From Pseudomonadota bacterium (lineage in GTDB: Bacteria > Pseudomonadota > Gammaproteobacteria > Burkholderiales > Gallionellaceae), in the NCBI GenBank assembly GCA_021782365.1, contig JAJXVB010000008.1, positions 1-64,000 of the forward strand: a DNA stretch of 64,000 bases. Reading direction: 5' to 3'. Below are positions 27,649-37,088 of the stretch, piece after piece; position 1 is the stretch's first letter, and every line of letters begins with the position of its first letter. The position numbers were made by a program, and so were the translations under genes. Below the pieces are notes generated by a model. It was given only the letters and a program-made list of their open reading frames with translations, was not told where the DNA came from and did not search any database.

Positions 27649-28827
27649 TCAGTTTAGTGCGTGTTGCATCAGCAACTTCTTAAGCGGGGTTATCCTGTTG
27701 GCCAGGGTGAGACCGGCATTCTGCAGGATGCGCAGGAAAGGGTCGTCGTTGCAGACTTTCAGCCCGTAGGTGGTCGCCTGCATGCTATAGATGTCCTCGC
27801 GGCGCTTTCGTTCATAGCGGCGCAGCAGCATTCTGTCTCCGGGATCGGTGCATGCGCCTCTTTCGTTGAGAAGATGGGCGAGCGTGCGCGCGTCCCTGAA
27901 TCCCGTGTTCACGCCCTGCCCTGCGAGCGGATGCATGTTGTGCGCTGCATCCCCTATCAGCGCCACCCTGTGGGAGATTATTTCGGGCAGCGTCATCATG
28001 CGGAGAGGAAAGGAGGCGGCCGGCGTGATGAGTGCGAGCTTCCCAAGCGCATGCTGGGATGCCATTCCCACTTCCTTGCACAGATTTTCCTCATCCATCG
28101 CTAGCAATGCCTCCGATCTTTCCGGGCTGACCGACCAGACCATGGAGACCCTTTTCCCGGGAAGCGGCAAAAGTGCCAGGATGCCGTCATTCTGGAACCA
28201 CTGATAGGCGATGCCGCGATGCGGCAGCTCGCAGGAGAAGTTGGCTACCGTGCCCATCTGTTCATAGTCGAGCGCCGAAGAGACGAGCCCTGCCTGGCTG
28301 CGCACCCAGGAATTCCGGCCGTCCGCGCCTATCACGAGCCTTGCATCGAGAATGCGGCCATCCTGAAGTTCGATCCTGGCCGCATCTTCGGTCACCGTGA
28401 GCTTCCTGCAGCGGACGGGATGGATGAGGTTGATGCAATCCTGCGCCTTAAGTTCGTCCCACAGCGCGCGTTGCAGCGCGTTGCTTTCAACGGTGCAGGC
28501 GAGTTCAGCAACGCCCATCTCGTAGGCCGAGAACTCCAGCCTTGCGCCAGTTGCCAGGGCCGACCTGTCTCCTGATACGCGCATTTCCTCGATGGCTGCG
28601 ATGCGGCCTGGGTCAAGGCGCTGCCAGGCGCCTGTTTCTTCAAGAAAACGGCGGCTCCCGGGGCTCAGCGCATAGATGCGGCTGTCCCATCCTTTTTCGG
28701 GGGCATGGGGGGCTGCCGTCTCGACGACCGCCAGGGAAAGGCCGCTTTTTTTGAGCGCAGAAGCGAGGCTTGCGCCGACCAGTCCTGCGCCGACGATCGC
28801 GACATCGCATTGCATGGGAATTTTCAT
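27649..28827 (-). CDS. UbiH/UbiF-family FAD-dependent ubiquinone hydroxylase
   Basis: A 392-residue flavoprotein monooxygenase for ring hydroxylation in ubiquinone synthesis. Motifs: FAD GxGxxG in CDVAIVGAGLVGASLASAL, the DG motif RLVIGADGRNSWVRSQAGL, and the second FAD site HRVALIGDAAHNMHPLAGQGVNTGFRDA. Several paralogues (UbiH, UbiF, UbiI, UbiM) share these motifs, so the ring position is not decided here. The tail is short and ends KLLMQHALN. Confidence 0.9.
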   Translation of the reverse strand: MKIPMQCDVAIVGAGLVGASLASALKKSGLSLAVVETAAPHAPEKGWDSRIYALSPGSRRFLEETGAWQRLDPGRIAAIEEMRVSGDRSALATGARLEFSAYEMGVAELACTVESNALQRALWDELKAQDCINLIHPVRCRKLTVTEDAARIELQDGRILDARLVIGADGRNSWVRSQAGLVSSALDYEQMGTVANFSCELPHRGIAYQWFQNDGILALLPLPGKRVSMVWSVSPERSEALLAMDEENLCKEVGMASQHALGKLALITPAASFPLRMMTLPEIISHRVALIGDAAHNMHPLAGQGVNTGFRDARTLAHLLNERGACTDPGDRMLLRRYERKRREDIYSMQATTYGLKVCNDDPFLRILQNAGLTLANRITPLKKLLMQHALN

Positions 28828-28902
28828 GGCTTAATCATAACGGTATTTTCCATGGCTGTCCTCATGCTTTATAATCCCCAACCCTACTGCGGAAAATTGC
28901 CC

Positions 28903-29910
28903 ATGCGCATCGGACCATACGAACTCAAGAACAACCTCATCGTCGCACCCATGGCTGGCGTGACGGACAGGCCTTTCCGCATGCTCTGCAAGAGCATGGG
29001 TGCTGGCATGGCGGTGAGCGAGATGGTCGCATCCAATTCCTTGCTCTACGGTTCCGAGAAGACCAGGCGCCGCGCGGATCATGCGGGCGAGGTCGATCCG
29101 ATCTCGGTGCAGATCGTGGGCGCCGATCCAAAGATGCTGGCAGAGGCAGCGAAATACAACGTGGATCACGGCGCCCAGATCATAGACATCAACATGGGCT
29201 GCCCCGCCAAGAAGATATGCAACGTGATGGCGGGCTCGGCGCTGCTGCAGAATGAGCCGCTGGTGGCGACCCTGCTGGATGCGGTGGTGGGTGCAGTCGA
29301 TGCGCCGGTGACCCTGAAGATCCGCACGGGCTGGGACAAGAACAACAGGAATGCGGTGCGCATCGCGAAGATTGCCGAGTCGGCCGGAATACAGGCGCTT
29401 GCGATCCACGGAAGAACGAGGGCATGCGCTTACACAGGGGATGCCGAATACGACACGATACGTGCGGTGAAGGAGAGCGTGAACATTCCCGTCATCGCCA
29501 ACGGCGACATCACCACCCCTGAAAAGGCGCGCCATGTGCTCGAATATGCGGGCGTGGACGCGGTGATGATAGGGCGCGCGGCGCAAGGCCGCCCCTGGCT
29601 TTTCCGCGAGATAGAGCATTTCCTGAACACCGGCACCAGGCTTCCCGAACCGGATGTGACCGAGATCCACCGCGTGACCATCGCTCACGTGATGGAGCTT
29701 TACGATTTCTATGGCGAGCATACGGGACTTCGCGTCGCGCGCAAGCACATCTCCTGGTACACGAAGGGACTGGCGGGTTCTGCGAACTTCAGGCATCAGA
29801 TGAACAGGCTGGAAAGCGTAGAGGAACAGCTCGCGGCTGTGAACGAATTTTTTGTGGAGCAGGCGCAGCGCGGATCGCAGCTGCATTATCTTGAAGAGTT
29901 GGCGGCATGA
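28903..29910 (+). CDS. dusB: tRNA-dihydrouridine synthase DusB
   Basis: A 335-residue FMN enzyme reducing U to dihydrouridine in tRNA D loops. The N-terminal IGPYELKNNLIVAPMAGVTDRPFR, the catalytic-Cys loop NMGCPAKKICNVMAGSALL, the FMN-phosphate region GDITTPEKARHVLEYAGVDAVMIGRAAQGRPWLF are all present. ATG at 28903 begins the recognised N-terminus; the longer open frame upstream is antisense to the ubiH-type gene. The dusB-fis pair is a conserved operon. Confidence 0.96.
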   Translation: MRIGPYELKNNLIVAPMAGVTDRPFRMLCKSMGAGMAVSEMVASNSLLYGSEKTRRRADHAGEVDPISVQIVGADPKMLAEAAKYNVDHGAQIIDINMGCPAKKICNVMAGSALLQNEPLVATLLDAVVGAVDAPVTLKIRTGWDKNNRNAVRIAKIAESAGIQALAIHGRTRACAYTGDAEYDTIRAVKESVNIPVIANGDITTPEKARHVLEYAGVDAVMIGRAAQGRPWLFREIEHFLNTGTRLPEPDVTEIHRVTIAHVMELYDFYGEHTGLRVARKHISWYTKGLAGSANFRHQMNRLESVEEQLAAVNEFFVEQAQRGSQLHYLEELAA

Positions 29911-29920
29911 GGATCGGGCA

Positions 29921-30172
29921 ATGAGCAACTGTATGGTGAGTGAAAACGAAATGGCGCTCTATGTGCGTCGCGCTCTGGGCGAATACTTCAACGATCTTGA
30001 CGGCGAGGACCCCTGTTGCAACCTATACGACATGGTGATGAACTGCGTCGAGAAGCCGCTGGTTGAAACCGTGCTGGGATGGGTGGGTGGTAACCAGTCA
30101 AAGGCCGCAGAGATGCTGGGCATCAACCGCAACACGCTGCGCAAGAAGATGCAGTTGCACGGCATCGAATAA
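29921..30172 (+). CDS. fis: Fis-family nucleoid-associated regulator
   Basis: An 83-residue dimeric DNA-bending protein. The C-terminal HTH (LGWVGGNQSKAAEMLGINRNTLRKKM) is nearly complete Fis consensus. The N-terminal half carries YFNDLDGEDPCCNLYDMV, shorter than the E. coli beta-hairpin arm region (98 aa there). It is ten bases after dusB and likely shares its promoter. Confidence 0.93.
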   Translation: MSNCMVSENEMALYVRRALGEYFNDLDGEDPCCNLYDMVMNCVEKPLVETVLGWVGGNQSKAAEMLGINRNTLRKKMQLHGIE

Positions 30173-30198
30173 GCAAACATACATAAACTGGATTCAAT

Positions 30199-31761
30199 AT
30201 GGCAATTATCAAACAGGCGTTGATCAGCGTCTCGGACAAGTCGGGCGTGCTCGAATTCGCAAGGGGCTTGCATGAGCTCGGCGTCAAGATGCTCTCCACC
30301 GGAGGCACCGCGAAACTTCTTGCGGACAACGGTATCCCGGTCACCGAAGTCGCCGACTACACGGGTTTTCCTGAAATGCTGGACGGGCGAGTGAAGACGC
30401 TGCAGCCCAAGGTGCATGCGGGCATACTCGCGCGCCGCGATCTGCCGGAGCATGTCGCAACCCTTGAAAAGCACAACATCCCGACCATAGACCTCGTGGT
30501 GGTGAATCTCTATCCCTTCGCTGCGACCGTCGCAAAGCCAGGCTGCACGCTTGAAGATGCGATCGAGAACATCGACATAGGCGGGCCGACCATGGTGCGA
30601 GCAGCCGCCAAGAATCACCAGCATGTGGCGATCGTGACCGATCCCCTGGATTACAGTTCGGTGCTGTCCGAGATTGAGACCAATGGCGGAGTGGTGTCGG
30701 ATGCGACCTGCTTCGATCTCGCGAAGAAGGCCTTTTCCCACACGGCGGCCTATGACTCTGCGATCAGCAACTATCTGACCGCGGTGAACGAAGACGGCAC
30801 TGTGGGCGCCTTTCCGGAGCAGATCAATTTCAATTTTGCGAAGGTGCAGGAGATGCGCTACGGCGAGAATCCGCATCAGAGTGCTGCATTCTACAGGGAG
30901 CTCGTTGCCGTTCCCGGCAGCATCGCGAACTACACGCAGCTGCAGGGCAAGGAGCTTTCCTACAACAACATCGGCGATGCGGATGCGACCTGGGAGCTCG
31001 TGAAGACCTTCGATCAGTGCGCCTGCGTGATCGTGAAGCATGCAAACCCATGCGGCGTCGCGGTCGCGGATACGCCGCTTTCGGCATACCGGCTCGCGTT
31101 TGCGACTGATCCAACATCCGCTTTCGGCGGCATCATCGCCTTCAATCGCACGGTCGATGCGGCTGCTGCCGAGGCGGTTGCCCAGCAGTTCGTCGAAGTC
31201 GTGATCGCCCCTGAATACAGCGAAGATGCGCTCAAGGTGTTTGCAGCAAAGCCCAACGTCAGGGTGCTCACCGTTCCGCTTTCCAATGCGCACAACCAGT
31301 ACGATTTCAAGCGCGTAGGAGGGGGGCTGCTGGTGCAGACGCCTGACATGTTGAACGTTCAGTCAGATCAGCTCAAGGTGGTCACGAGGGTGAAGCCCGA
31401 CGCGTCCCAGCTTCAGGATCTGCTCTTCGCATGGAGAGTCGCGAAATACGTGAAATCCAACGCGATCGTTTTCTGCAAGAACGGGCAGACGCTGGGCGTT
31501 GGCGCGGGGCAGATGAGCCGCGTGGATTCCACGCGCATCGCGGCGATCAAGGCCAAGAATGCAGGCCTGAATCTTGTGGGGTCCGTGGTCGCATCGGATG
31601 CATTCTTCCCGTTCAGGGACGGCGTTGACGTGCTGGCGGAAGCGGGTGCGAAGGCCGTGATCCAGCCGGGAGGTTCGATGCGCGATGCAGAAGTCATCGC
31701 GGCTGCGGACGAGCACGGCATCGCGATGGTCTATACCGGTTACAGGCATTTCAGGCACTAG
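30199..31761 (+). CDS. purH: Bifunctional AICAR formyltransferase / IMP cyclohydrolase
   Basis: A 520-residue enzyme for the last two steps of IMP synthesis. The N-terminal MGS-like cyclohydrolase domain spans 1-195 ([31 protein letters not shown]). The transformylase domain spans 200-520 with [15 protein letters not shown], the catalytic [13 protein letters not shown], and [21 protein letters not shown]. It precedes purD by 25 bases. Confidence 0.97.
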   Translation: MAIIKQALISVSDKSGVLEFARGLHELGVKMLSTGGTAKLLADNGIPVTEVADYTGFPEMLDGRVKTLQPKVHAGILARRDLPEHVATLEKHNIPTIDLVVVNLYPFAATVAKPGCTLEDAIENIDIGGPTMVRAAAKNHQHVAIVTDPLDYSSVLSEIETNGGVVSDATCFDLAKKAFSHTAAYDSAISNYLTAVNEDGTVGAFPEQINFNFAKVQEMRYGENPHQSAAFYRELVAVPGSIANYTQLQGKELSYNNIGDADATWELVKTFDQCACVIVKHANPCGVAVADTPLSAYRLAFATDPTSAFGGIIAFNRTVDAAAAEAVAQQFVEVVIAPEYSEDALKVFAAKPNVRVLTVPLSNAHNQYDFKRVGGGLLVQTPDMLNVQSDQLKVVTRVKPDASQLQDLLFAWRVAKYVKSNAIVFCKNGQTLGVGAGQMSRVDSTRIAAIKAKNAGLNLVGSVVASDAFFPFRDGVDVLAEAGAKAVIQPGGSMRDAEVIAAADEHGIAMVYTGYRHFRH

Positions 31762-31786
31762 CCGTTTCTCGTTCGAGGTAAACAAT

Positions 31787-33064
31787 ATGAAGATTTTGGT
31801 GATCGGCTCGGGCGGCCGCGAACACGCGCTGGCCTGGCGCCTTGCGCAGGCGCCCAGGGTCCAGAAGGTATATGTCGCGCCGGGCAATGCGGGAACAGGG
31901 CTCGAGAACGGCGTCGAGAACGTCCCGATTAGTTCGGTCGAGGATCTGCTTTCATTCGCGCAGAAGGAGAGCATCCATCTCACCGTGGTAGGTCCCGAAG
32001 CGCCGCTGGCCAAGGGGGTGGTCGATGCATTCCGCCGCGCGGATCTCAGGATATTCGGTCCCACGAAGGCGGCGGCCCAGCTCGAATCCTCCAAGGATTT
32101 CGCAAAGGCCTTCATGGTGCGCCACGGAATTCCGACGGCTCTCTACGAGACCTTCAGCGATGCGGCTCTTGCCCATGCATATGTGGAAAAGCACGGCGCG
32201 CCTATCGTGATCAAGGCGGACGGCCTGGCTGCAGGGAAGGGCGTGGTGGTCGCGATGACGCTTTCTGAGGCGCACGAGGCGATAGACATGATGCTCTCGG
32301 ACAACAGGCTGGGAGATGCGGGCGCGCGCGTGGTGATCGAGGAGTTCCTGCAGGGCGAGGAGGCAAGCTTCATCGTGATGGTGGACGGAAAGAACGTGCT
32401 TCCGCTTGCGACGAGCCAGGACCACAAGCGTCTGCTCGACGAAGACCAGGGCCCGAACACGGGAGGCATGGGTGCGTATTCTCCCGCGCCCGTGGTCACG
32501 CCAGAGGTTTATGCGCGCGCGCTGCGCGAGGTGATTCAACCCGTCGTGCACGGCATGGAGAAGGAAGGCCATGCCTATACCGGTTTCCTCTATGCGGGGC
32601 TGATGATCTCGCCTGACGGAGCGATCAAGGTCCTGGAATTCAACTGCCGCATGGGAGACCCCGAGACCCAGCCCATCATGATGAGGCTGAAGTCGGATCT
32701 ATTGAACCTGCTTGACCATGCGGTGGACGGCAAGCTAGACAGCGTCGAAGTCGAATGGGACAGGAGATGTGCGCTTGGCGTCGTGATGGCCGCGCACAAC
32801 TATCCCGATGTACCCAGGACGGGCGACGAGATTTCCGGGTTGCCCGCAAAGGCGGAGGAGGACGCGCATGTGTTCCATGCGGGCACTGCGCTGAAGGACG
32901 GGAAGGTGGTCACGAGCGGAGGCCGCGTGCTTTGCGTGACCGCGCTCGGCGAGAGCGTGCGCATGGCGCAACGCCGCGCCTACCAGATCGCCGAAGGGAT
33001 ACACTTCGATGGCTCACAGATGCGCAGCGACATCGGCTACCGCGCGATCAAGCACGCAAGGTGA
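31787..33064 (+). CDS. purD: Phosphoribosylamine-glycine ligase
   Basis: A 425-residue ATP-grasp enzyme making GAR in purine synthesis. N-terminal MKILVIGSGGREHALAWRL, the ATP-grasp core IKADGLAAGKGVVVAM, and the signature GYRFRMGDPE-type segment here as LEFNCRMGDPETQPIM are clear. The real start is the ATG at 31787. The stop shares a base with the next start. Confidence 0.97.
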   Translation: MKILVIGSGGREHALAWRLAQAPRVQKVYVAPGNAGTGLENGVENVPISSVEDLLSFAQKESIHLTVVGPEAPLAKGVVDAFRRADLRIFGPTKAAAQLESSKDFAKAFMVRHGIPTALYETFSDAALAHAYVEKHGAPIVIKADGLAAGKGVVVAMTLSEAHEAIDMMLSDNRLGDAGARVVIEEFLQGEEASFIVMVDGKNVLPLATSQDHKRLLDEDQGPNTGGMGAYSPAPVVTPEVYARALREVIQPVVHGMEKEGHAYTGFLYAGLMISPDGAIKVLEFNCRMGDPETQPIMMRLKSDLLNLLDHAVDGKLDSVEVEWDRRCALGVVMAAHNYPDVPRTGDEISGLPAKAEEDAHVFHAGTALKDGKVVTSGGRVLCVTALGESVRMAQRRAYQIAEGIHFDGSQMRSDIGYRAIKHAR

Positions 33065-33606
33065 TGCAGTACCGCAACATTGCAGCCTATCTTGCGCAGG
33101 GTGGGGTGATTGCCTACCCCACGGAATCCTGCTATGGCCTGGGCTGCGATCCCGCAAACAGGAAGGCTGTGCTGCGCATTTTGAAGTTGAAGCAGAGGCC
33201 GCAGCATAAGGGCCTGATCCTGATCGCATCGAACTACGCGCAGGTTGCAAGATATCTTTCGCCCCTTTCGACAGAACAGCAGAAGAAGCTTCACGATGCG
33301 GGAAAGAATGCGATCACCTACCTGATGCCCGTGAGGCAGTCGGCGCCGAGATGGCTCAGGGGAAAACACGACACGCTCGCGGTGCGCATGTCTGCGCATC
33401 CTTTTGCCAGAACGCTTTGCCGCGGCGCCGGCAGCGCGCTGGTTTCGACAAGTGCAAACAGGAGCGGGATGAAGCCTGCAAAGACCTACAAGGAATGCCG
33501 GCGCCTTTTCGGAAGCCAGGTATGGGTATTGCCAGGGCGCGTCGGGAAACGCAAAAGGCCTTCTACGATCATGAGCTGGGCGGATGGTAGAATCCTGCGC
33601 GGCTGA
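33064..33606 (+). CDS. tsaC: L-threonylcarbamoyladenylate synthase (TsaC/YrdC)
   Basis: A 180-residue enzyme making threonylcarbamoyl-AMP for t6A37 tRNA modification. Motifs: GGVIAYPTESCYGLGCDP at the N-terminus, ILKLKQRPQHKGLILIASN, and the C-terminal ALVSTSANRSGMKPAKT. The length fits the single-domain TsaC rather than Sua5. Start overlaps the purD stop by one base (TGATG). Confidence 0.93.
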   Translation: MQYRNIAAYLAQGGVIAYPTESCYGLGCDPANRKAVLRILKLKQRPQHKGLILIASNYAQVARYLSPLSTEQQKKLHDAGKNAITYLMPVRQSAPRWLRGKHDTLAVRMSAHPFARTLCRGAGSALVSTSANRSGMKPAKTYKECRRLFGSQVWVLPGRVGKRKRPSTIMSWADGRILRG

Positions 33607-33630
33607 CTTTGTGACAGAACCGGAGAGAAC

Positions 33631-34551
33631 ATGAGTGTGAACAGCGCATCCGTCAAGGAATACCTGCTCGAATTGCAGGAACTGATCGTCGAACGTCTGG
33701 AGCAGGTGGACGGCAAGTCCTTCATTCGCGACAAGTGGGAGCGCTCCACCGGAAGCGGCGGCATAGGCAAGGGGGAGGGCATCAGTTGCATCCTGGAGGA
33801 AGGCAACGTACTGGAGCGCGGGGGTGTTGCGTTTTCCCATGTTCAGGGCGACAAGATGCCGGCGTCCGCAACGGCGCACCGCCCGGAGCTCGCCGGATGC
33901 AGCTGGGAGGCGATGGGCGTGTCGCTGGTGATGCATCCGAGGAACCCCTATGCGCCCACCACCCATGCGAACGTGCGCATGTTCATGGCGCACAGGCCGG
34001 ATGGCGAGAAGGTGTTCTGGTTCGGCGGTGGCATGGACCTCACCCCCTATTATGGATTCAGGGAAGATGCGGAGCACTTCCATCAGACCTGCAGGAATTC
34101 CCTTGCGCCCTTCGGAGACGATCTATATCCGAAGTTCAAGAAATGGTGCGACGAATATTTCTTCCTGAAGCACAGGAATGAGCCGCGCGGCATAGGCGGC
34201 ATCTTCTTCGACGACTTGAGCCAACCCGATTTCGAAACCGCGTTCGCGATCCAGCAAAGCGTGGGCGACCATTTCCTGTCGGCGTATATACCGATTCTTG
34301 AAAAGCGCATGAACACGCCGTACGGCGAGCGCGAGCGCGACTTTCAGCTATACAGGCGCGGCCGCTATGTCGAGTTCAATCTGGTGATAGACCGCGGCAC
34401 CATCTTCGGCCTGCAGTCAAACGGCAGGACCGAATCGATCCTGCTTTCGATGCCGCCCCTGGTCAAGTGGCGCTACGATTGGCATCCCGATCCCGGCACG
34501 CCCGAGGCGGAGCTATACGATGTGTACCTGAAGCCAAAAGACTGGGTATAG
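33631..34551 (+). CDS. hemF: Oxygen-dependent coproporphyrinogen III oxidase
   Basis: A 306-residue haem-synthesis enzyme that uses O2. Motifs: [23 protein letters not shown] region here [13 protein letters not shown], the [15 protein letters not shown] active-site block, [11 protein letters not shown], and the C-terminal [23 protein letters not shown]. Presence of HemF rather than only HemN suggests life with oxygen at least part of the time. Convergent with the DipZ-like gene. Confidence 0.97.
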   Translation: MSVNSASVKEYLLELQELIVERLEQVDGKSFIRDKWERSTGSGGIGKGEGISCILEEGNVLERGGVAFSHVQGDKMPASATAHRPELAGCSWEAMGVSLVMHPRNPYAPTTHANVRMFMAHRPDGEKVFWFGGGMDLTPYYGFREDAEHFHQTCRNSLAPFGDDLYPKFKKWCDEYFFLKHRNEPRGIGGIFFDDLSQPDFETAFAIQQSVGDHFLSAYIPILEKRMNTPYGERERDFQLYRRGRYVEFNLVIDRGTIFGLQSNGRTESILLSMPPLVKWRYDWHPDPGTPEAELYDVYLKPKDWV

Positions 34552-34575
34552 CAGCTGCAAGGTCCGCGAACGCGC

Positions 34576-36198
34576 TCATCCGAAAGTGAAGGCGTAGGCT
34601 TCAAGCCCAGGCGAATCGGTCTGGATTTCGATCAGGCCGTTCTTGGGCGATTTCTGGTCTATGAGCTCGTATAGCGTGTTGCGCCTGATCGTCAAGAAAC
34701 CTCCGGGCGCATCCTTGCCTGAATTTTCTCCGGGCTGTTTCCCGTCGAGCAAGATCCTGGCCCGCAAGGGTTTCCCGTTCTCCGTCCCGAGAACCAGGAA
34801 TACTTTGGATGCCTTGAAGTTGAGGCGCAAAGCGGAGCCCTTTTCGCCGGCCACGATTTTTTGTGATTCTATTCTCCATTTTCCCCCGAGCGCCCATGCA
34901 TTGAGGGGAAGGAAATCGGGAAAGCGGTAATTCTTCTCGGAATTCGGGCTAGCCCTTTCATCTCCGCCAAAGCCTTCTGCCCTTGCATATCCGAGATAGG
35001 TCTCCGGGGTTTGGTCGAATTGCAGCGATTCTCTTGGCGCAGGCACTGCCTTTCCCCCGACTCCGAGGAGGTGACGGATATTGTTTTCCGTCACATCGTA
35101 TTCGCCTTCCCCGAAATGGGTGTAAACCACGCGGCCTTCCCTGTCTATGAGGTAATGGGCAGGCCAGTAGCTGTTTCTGAATCTGTCCCAGGTGGCAAGT
35201 TCGTTGTCCTGCGCGACGGGATAAGCTATCCCGTCTTGCTTCACTGCGGCCGCGACGTTCTCGAACTTCTTCTCGAATTCGAATTCAGGGCTGTGGATGC
35301 CGACGATAGTGAGGCCGAGGCCTCTGTATTTCCTGTCCCAATCCTCGAGATGAGGAAGGGTCCTCACGCAATTGATGCAGGAATAAGTCCAGAAATCCAC
35401 GAGAACGACCTTTCCCCTGAGGTCCTTCATGGCAAGGGGAGGGGAATTGATCCAATGTTCCAGGCCGGAGAACTCGGGGGCGGGATAAGGATGGTCTAGG
35501 CCGTTTTCCAGGGAAGCGCTTGACGTCTGGCGGCGCTCACCAGGCAAGGAATAAGCCTGCTCGCCGAAGCCTATGTACGCGACTGCAAGGAGGATGATTG
35601 CGCCGAGTGCGCGCCGCGCCGCCTTTCCATGGCGGCCCAGGAATCCGATTCTTTCCATGATTTTTCTCCCGAAGAGTGCGATGGCCAGCATGGGAAGAGC
35701 CGACCCCAGTGAAAATGCGATGATGACCATGACGCCCATGAGATCGGTTTTCTGCCTGATCACCTGGACTAGGACGGCGGCCAGTATCGGACCGGCGCAG
35801 GGAGTCCACACGAGGCCGATCAGGGAGCCTATCCCTATCCCGCTTAAAATTCCGTCCCTTCCTTTCGATGCGAGCCTGCTTCCGAAGTCAGCCGCTGATT
35901 GCGTGGCCCTGCCGAATTTCCCGGATATTTTTTCTGAAAGAAGCGTCAGCCCGAAGAAGGCCAGAAGAAACAATGAGGCATGCTTGACCAGATCGAGATC
36001 TATCCCCAGGGCCGTCACGATCTTTCTCGAAAGGATCGCGAAGGCCGTGAAGGATGCGACGAATCCGATGATGATGCCGTAAGGCCTGCGTCTTCCCCCC
36101 TCGGAGGAAGCGGCCAGGATCAGTGGGAGGACGGGGAGGATGCAGGGGGATGCGATGATCCCCAGCCCCTCCAGGAATGCCAAGCCGATTTCTATCAT
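34576..36198 (-). CDS. DipZ-like CcdA/thioredoxin fusion membrane protein
   Basis: A 540-residue fusion. Residues 1-225 form a CcdA-type membrane domain of about six helices, with the redox cysteines in ASPCILPVLPL and VWTPCAGPILA. A periplasmic TlpA-like thioredoxin domain (about 250-390) has the active site FWTYSCINCVRTLP. A C-terminal beta domain (about 415-540) is typical of DipZ-type proteins. It should carry reducing power across the inner membrane to periplasmic partners. It lies 40 bases after the MxKDx-repeat gene and behind the same candidate ECF promoter. Confidence 0.88.
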   Translation of the reverse strand: MIEIGLAFLEGLGIIASPCILPVLPLILAASSEGGRRRPYGIIIGFVASFTAFAILSRKIVTALGIDLDLVKHASLFLLAFFGLTLLSEKISGKFGRATQSAADFGSRLASKGRDGILSGIGIGSLIGLVWTPCAGPILAAVLVQVIRQKTDLMGVMVIIAFSLGSALPMLAIALFGRKIMERIGFLGRHGKAARRALGAIILLAVAYIGFGEQAYSLPGERRQTSSASLENGLDHPYPAPEFSGLEHWINSPPLAMKDLRGKVVLVDFWTYSCINCVRTLPHLEDWDRKYRGLGLTIVGIHSPEFEFEKKFENVAAAVKQDGIAYPVAQDNELATWDRFRNSYWPAHYLIDREGRVVYTHFGEGEYDVTENNIRHLLGVGGKAVPAPRESLQFDQTPETYLGYARAEGFGGDERASPNSEKNYRFPDFLPLNAWALGGKWRIESQKIVAGEKGSALRLNFKASKVFLVLGTENGKPLRARILLDGKQPGENSGKDAPGGFLTIRRNTLYELIDQKSPKNGLIEIQTDSPGLEAYAFTFG

Positions 36199-36238
36199 GA
36201 TTTGCCTCGTGAAAAGGGAGGGCAGGCCCTCCCGGGAG

Positions 36239-36454
36239 TTACTGCTTGTCTTCCTTTTTCATCATCATGGATTTTTTTTCATCCATCTTCATCGGTTCCT
36301 TCTTCATGGAATCTTTCTTCATGGAATCCTTCATCTTTGCGGAGTCCTTCATCGGCATTTTCGCGCCGGGATCGACCATCATCTGCTCGGCGGAAAAGGC
36401 GCTTCCCGCAGAAAAGAGAGCGAGGGCTGCAAGTGCAATCGAAAATTTCTTCAT
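36239..36454 (-). CDS. MxKDx-repeat small periplasmic protein
   Basis: A 71-residue exported protein. Signal peptide residues 1-21 (cleavage after SAFSA). The mature part is almost only Met, Lys, Asp and Ser, with repeats like MKDSAKMKDSMKKDSMKKEP, matching the MxKDx pentapeptide-repeat family. Met-rich periplasmic tails often bind Cu(I), so a metal or oxidant buffering role is possible but unproven. It is first behind the GTAACC-N16-CGAA promoter. Confidence 0.85.
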   Translation of the reverse strand: MKKFSIALAALALFSAGSAFSAEQMMVDPGAKMPMKDSAKMKDSMKKDSMKKEPMKMDEKKSMMMKKEDKQ

Positions 36455-36518
36455 TTGATTCTCCTGTTAAAAGTGGCATCATTGAAAGCGCATGAGTTAA
36501 GGTCCATGCAATCACATA

Positions 36519-36544
36519 TTCGCAACGGCGGGAAAAAAGGTTAC
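36519..36544 (-). promoter_or_regulatory. SigF-type ECF promoter, GTAACC-N16-CGAA
   Basis: On the minus strand GTAACC (36544-36539) and CGAA (36522-36519) are separated by exactly 16 bases, about 65 bases before the MxKDx gene start. This equals the motif described for the SigF regulon of Caulobacter, whose anti-sigma is NrsF. An NrsF-like gene and an ECF sigma are encoded divergently next to it. Confidence 0.7.
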
Positions 36545-36554
36545 AGAATTTTGC

Positions 36555-37088
36555 ATGGGCGATCAGAAAGTCAATCTGGAAGAGCTGATGAGGCAGGCTT
36601 CGGCGGGCGACAGGCTCGCCTATGCCGCGCTTCTTCGAAGGACCTCTCAGATGCTCAGGCCCTTCTTGAAGAGGAGGCTGAGCCATGCGAGCGAGGCGGA
36701 GGATGTGCTGCAGGAAATCCTGATCTCCATCCACAAGGCGCGCCATACCTACGACGGAAAGAGGCCTTATGAACCCTGGATGTATGCGATAGCCAGGTAT
36801 CGCCTTCAGGATTATCTGCGCACACATTACAGGGACGAGCTGCGGGAGGCAGTCGAGATTTCCGAGATCGACCTGGCGCAGGATGTAACCGAACCTGCGT
36901 TGAGCTACGAATCCATCAGGGGGGAGATAGAAAAGCTGCCTGACAAGCAGGCGACTATTTTGCAGATGATGCACGAGGAGGGATACACCTCGAAGGAGGT
37001 GGCCGAAAGGATAGGCATGAAGGAGTCGGCGGTCAAGGTTGCCGCACACCGCGCATACAAGATATTGAGAAAAATTCTGGATAGATGA
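36555..37088 (+). CDS. ECF RNA polymerase sigma factor, SigF-like
   Basis: A 177-residue ECF sigma. Region 2 spans about 25-95 (SEAEDVLQEILISIHKARHTYDGKRPYEPWMYAIARYRLQDYLR). Region 4 spans about 120-175 (IEKLPDKQATILQMMHEEGYTSKEVAERIGMKESAVKVAAHRAYKILR). No extra C-terminal domain. It is translationally coupled to an NrsF-like membrane anti-sigma and divergent from the genes it probably controls. The inducing stress is not visible here; relatives respond to metals such as chromate and cadmium. Confidence 0.9.
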   Translation: MGDQKVNLEELMRQASAGDRLAYAALLRRTSQMLRPFLKRRLSHASEAEDVLQEILISIHKARHTYDGKRPYEPWMYAIARYRLQDYLRTHYRDELREAVEISEIDLAQDVTEPALSYESIRGEIEKLPDKQATILQMMHEEGYTSKEVAERIGMKESAVKVAAHRAYKILRKILDR